Source of the DNA: Manis javanica
Lineage: Eukaryota > Chordata > Mammalia > Pholidota > Manidae
Direction: 5' to 3'
DNA length: 64,000 bases
NCBI RefSeq assembly: GCF_040802235.1
Contig: NC_133165.1
Location: 14,231,623-14,295,622, forward strand
Shown here: in pieces, positions 61,553 to 64,000 of the stretch
How the letters are laid out: each line of letters begins with the position of its first letter
Numbering within the stretch: the first letter of the stretch is position 1
The notes under the pieces: model-generated
The model's input: the letters and a program-made list of their open reading frames with translations, nothing else
Told to the model about the DNA's origin: nothing
The model's database searches: none
Program-made: the position numbers and the translations under genes

Positions 61553-61570
61553 CCCTGCCAACTTCTGCCA
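61553..61570 (-). promoter_or_regulatory. candidate retroviral primer-binding site
   Basis: TGGCAGAAGTTGGCAGGG on the minus strand, two bases after the CA end of the 5' LTR. Allowing one inserted base it resembles the complement of tRNA-Ser 3' ends, as used by ERV-S type class III elements. Tentative. Confidence 0.4.
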
Positions 61571-61572
61571 GG

Positions 61573-61911
61573 TGTAAGTCTGGGGAAAGGAAATCCTGGG
61601 ACAAAATATCTCTAAAAACAGAAATCAGTCAAAGGGAGAAATAAAGTTTGAAACCCGTTTATTGCTTACAAACTGCAGCCCTGTGCCGTCACTCTCTCCC
61701 CTGCTCCAGAAGGTAGCAAGCAAGCCAGCCAGCCCCTCTCCTTAAACTCTCAGGTTCAGACGTGCCCTCAGTTGCCCAGGTAATTACCGATTGACATGGA
61801 GATAAACTTCTCTCCACCCCTGAGGATATGCAAATGCACTAAAGCCAGTCAAGATTTTCTGGAAATGTTACAATTTTACCCACAGAGGGTTTTCTGTACC
61901 TTACGACCTAA
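61573..61911 (-). mobile_element. 5' LTR of the endogenous retrovirus
   Basis: Plus-strand edges TGTAAG (61573) and ACCTAACA (61911) give the TG...CA ends of a 339-bp LTR on the minus strand. It has an AATAAA on the minus strand at about 61662. An octamer ATGCAAAT (61828-61835) lies in the U3 part. R-U5 matches the stub at 53878-54040. No matching target duplication was found at the two outer ends. Confidence 0.7.
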
Positions 61912-61915
61912 CACA

Positions 61916-62110
61916 TCTGAGCTGCAGAATCTTGCGTGCCAGGCTGTGGTTCGTGTCCTAAGCCCACTCTCCTATTTAATTATCTTGATAACATTGTGTA
62001 TCTACCTTTTATAAAGAAGTAAATTGAGGCTCATAGAGGTAAAGTAATTTGCCCAAATCTTACTGTGGATTAACTGCAGAGTGAGATTTATATGCAGCTA
62101 TTCTTGAGTT
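61916..62110 (-). mobile_element. MIR SINE
   Basis: Plus strand 'cgtgccaggctgtggttcgt', 'aagtaaattgaggctcatag' and 'aggtaaagtaatttgcccaa' is the reverse complement of MIR, directly outside the 5' LTR. Confidence 0.75.
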
Positions 62111-62679
62111 TAACATTTGTTTTCTTAGCTATTTTAATAGTCTTAACAGTTAAGATACAGGAAGAATGATTATAAAGGTTTTAGAGGTGTAGCAAGTATG
62201 TTGAGTGGCATATTAAATCCCAAGAACCTGGAAAGACAGGCAGAGTATTGAAGCTGCTGCTTTGGTCCTGAGGGTGTTTTTGCTGAACTAGGCCATCCTG
62301 AGTTTCAGACTGATGACCTTCTGAGGAACTGTGTGTGGAGACAAAGCCCGGGATGCAATAAAAAAGGTGGAATTAATGTAGGAATTCTGAGGTCCCAGAG
62401 GGTTATAACCTCAGGGTAAGTGTGAATTAGAAGCTAACCTGTCCCTACCCACTGTCCATAACTAGGATCTTACAAGGTAAGTTTCTCAGCCACTTAGCAG
62501 AGCAGGAGATAAAAAGGTCCTAGAGAAATTGTTGCCATGTATGGGATTTTATACTGAGTTGTAGTAAAAATTTTTGTCCCTTGGGGAGTTAAAAACAAGA
62601 GCAATAGGAAAGCTGTCCTCTGTTCATGAGTAGTTAACCACGCAGACACGCGGACACAGGCCGGAAGGAAACAGGCGCA
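62111..62679. other. unassigned sequence
   Basis: No gene. A small CpG-containing patch lies at 62640-62695 of unknown origin. Confidence 0.4.
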
Positions 62680-63247
62680 GCTGCATTGCTATCGGGCAGA
62701 ATAGACTTTGGTGTATAAAAGAATTGCTAGAGATGGAGCCAGTCACTTCCCAAAGATAAAAAATTAAATTCATAAGGAAAATCAAAGACTTATAGATACA
62801 TGGTTACCCAATAGCATAGCCTCAAAATATACCCAGGATGACTTTTTAGACCTGCAAAAATAAATAAATAAATCTCCAGTCATAATGGCAGATTTTAGCA
62901 GATACCTCTTATTAGTTAATGGAACAAACACACCAGAAACTAAATATGAGATGAATAATATAATTAGCCTTCTTCACCTATTAGATTCCCAAACTCAAGA
63001 ATGTATATGTATATATATTTTAAAGCATATGTGGAAAAAAAAGTTAAAAATTGTGTTCCATTAGGATATTTTTTAAAAATTTCAAGGGACTGAAATGATA
63101 CACAGCATGTTCTCTCCTCAAAGTGCATTTAGGTATAGAAATCAGTAAGAAAAATGTTACCAAGAAAATCTCTTTAAAATGTACATTAGGAAATACAGTT
63201 TTATGTAATTGATGGCTCAAAGAAGATCTCATAATGGAAATCAGAGG
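62680..63247 (+). mobile_element. old L1 ORF2 endonuclease region, part 1
   Basis: 'ctagagatggagccagtcac' and 'ggcagattttagcagatacc' (the DFN-type endonuclease region), and 'gcatgttctctcctcaaagt' (the SDH region) follow L1 ORF2 order. Stops throughout. Interrupted by an LTR. Confidence 0.65.
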
Positions 63248-63622
63248 TGTTAAAAAGTAAAATGCAGCAAAGTAAATTTGAAGATCTAATTGGCCTTCTT
63301 GGGATTCATGAACCGGGCAGCATCCCACCTAGAAAGGAGGTGCAAGGCCCCCACCAAATGGAAGGGTTTTATAGGTGGAAACACATGGGACAAGGAGATG
63401 GTTAGCAAAAGAAAAGAAAAGATTATTTCAGGCAAAGTTACCCTCCCTTTGGGGAAGGCAGGGACTCTTACCATGCAGATTGCCTCCCCAGGGCTGAGCA
63501 GGACATGCTAGCCTGATGGGTTTAAAATTCCACCCCTGGGAGAGGCTGAAACTGATGTTGAGTTAAGTGTTAAGTCTTGGTGTGGCTTAACATAAATGAC
63601 TCCATTTGGGGCCTATTTCTTT
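63248..63622 (-). mobile_element. ERVL-type LTR (same family as 52960-53350)
   Basis: Read on the minus strand it shows 'ggccccaaatggagtcattt', 'catcagtttcagcctctccc', 'ggtgggatgctgcccggttc' and 'aaggccaattagatcttcaa', matching the 53-kb LTR block for block. It is inserted in an L1. Confidence 0.7.
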
Positions 63623-63629
63623 TTAACCA

Positions 63630-64000
63630 AGGATATTTTTACCTTAATATTATGAAAATTCAAAATAGAAAATCTAAGGGAATATTGCTAACATTAAATA
63701 GAAAATGTAGCCTTAAATGCTTATCTTGGAAAATAAGGCTGAAAATTAATGTTAACCATGTTCTAAAGGTTAGAAAAGGATAGCAAAATATACCCTAAGA
63801 GAATATAAAAAAGAATATAGTAAATACAAGAGCAGAGATTCATGGTCTTGAAAACAGTTATGTAAAAGAAAGTATCACCCACCCAAGCTAAAATTTGCCT
63901 GTTTTGGTGAGAACAGATCAATAAAATTGATAAACCCTCTGGCAAATTTGATCCTGAGGAAAGGAAAGGAGTCATAAACTATCCATATAAAGAATATGCC
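63630..64000 (+). mobile_element. old L1 ORF2 linker region, part 2 (runs off the window)
   Basis: 'agagcagagattcatggtct', 'gatcaataaaattgataaac' and 'cctctggcaaatttgatcct' match the L1 ORF2 NKIDKPLARLI region on the plus strand. Continues beyond 64000. Confidence 0.7.

Noticed and set aside
1-64000. CRISPR array, bacterial operon, plasmid or phage features
   Set aside because: None present; the repeat content is unmistakably mammalian.

Overview
This window looks like ordinary repeat-rich nuclear DNA from a placental mammal. It is AT-rich with few CpGs, and it is packed with ancient mammalian repeats (MIR, L2, L3/CR1, MaLR LTRs, MER5A, Tigger-type DNA transposon, old L1M fragments). On top of these lie younger L1 and LTR insertions. 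I see no primate Alu, rodent B1/B2, carnivore SINEC or ruminant Bov-type SINE. The young L1 at 54.6-61.1 kb and the LTRs at 4.7-5.4 kb and 61.6-61.9 kb resemble repeats I associate with pangolins (Manis), a laurasiatherian lineage poor in SINEs. That assignment rests on memory and is not proven here.

No intact protein-coding gene is visible; I treat the many 60-130 codon reading frames as chance frames or repeat relics. Gene-like material: (1) a processed pseudogene of CMBL (carboxymethylenebutenolidase homolog), minus strand, 12596-14832, with 16-bp target-site duplications and a GC-rich 5' leader; (2) a U6 snRNA retropseudogene at 51420-51521 with A-tail and target-site duplication; (3) a probable 3' fragment of an unidentified retrocopy at 48693-49105; (4) a CpG-rich block at 20520-21130 with a good splice donor, followed 1.6 kb later by a candidate spliced exon (22494-22747) carrying six short upstream reading frames. 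Item 4 is the best candidate for a real transcription unit and the most useful target for RNA evidence.

Layout: 0-12 kb is old L1, L2, MaLR and LTR material. 12.6-14.8 kb is the CMBL retrocopy. 15-20 kb is mostly unassigned AT-rich DNA with MaLR and MER5A copies. 20.5-22.9 kb holds the CpG block and candidate exon. 23.5-25 kb has old repeats plus a Tigger-type element, part of which is copied again 478 bp away. 25.2-28.65 kb is an older L1 with its 5' end but no 3' end. 29-47.5 kb is a mosaic of L1, MIR, L2, MaLR and LTR pieces with unassigned stretches. 48.7-53 kb holds the unknown retrocopy, L2, U6 pseudogene, L3/CR1 and an LTR. 53.9-61.9 kb is a minus-strand endogenous retrovirus remnant (5' LTR, possible primer-binding site, broken gag, 3' LTR stub) whose gag is split by a full-length 6.5-kb L1 with 11-bp target duplications. 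That L1 carries a chimeric insertion in its endonuclease region. 62.7-64 kb is an old plus-strand L1 interrupted by an LTR.

The pieces do not form a pathway. The window records layered retrotransposition, plus one possible promoter/5'UTR module of a gene whose body would lie outside the window.
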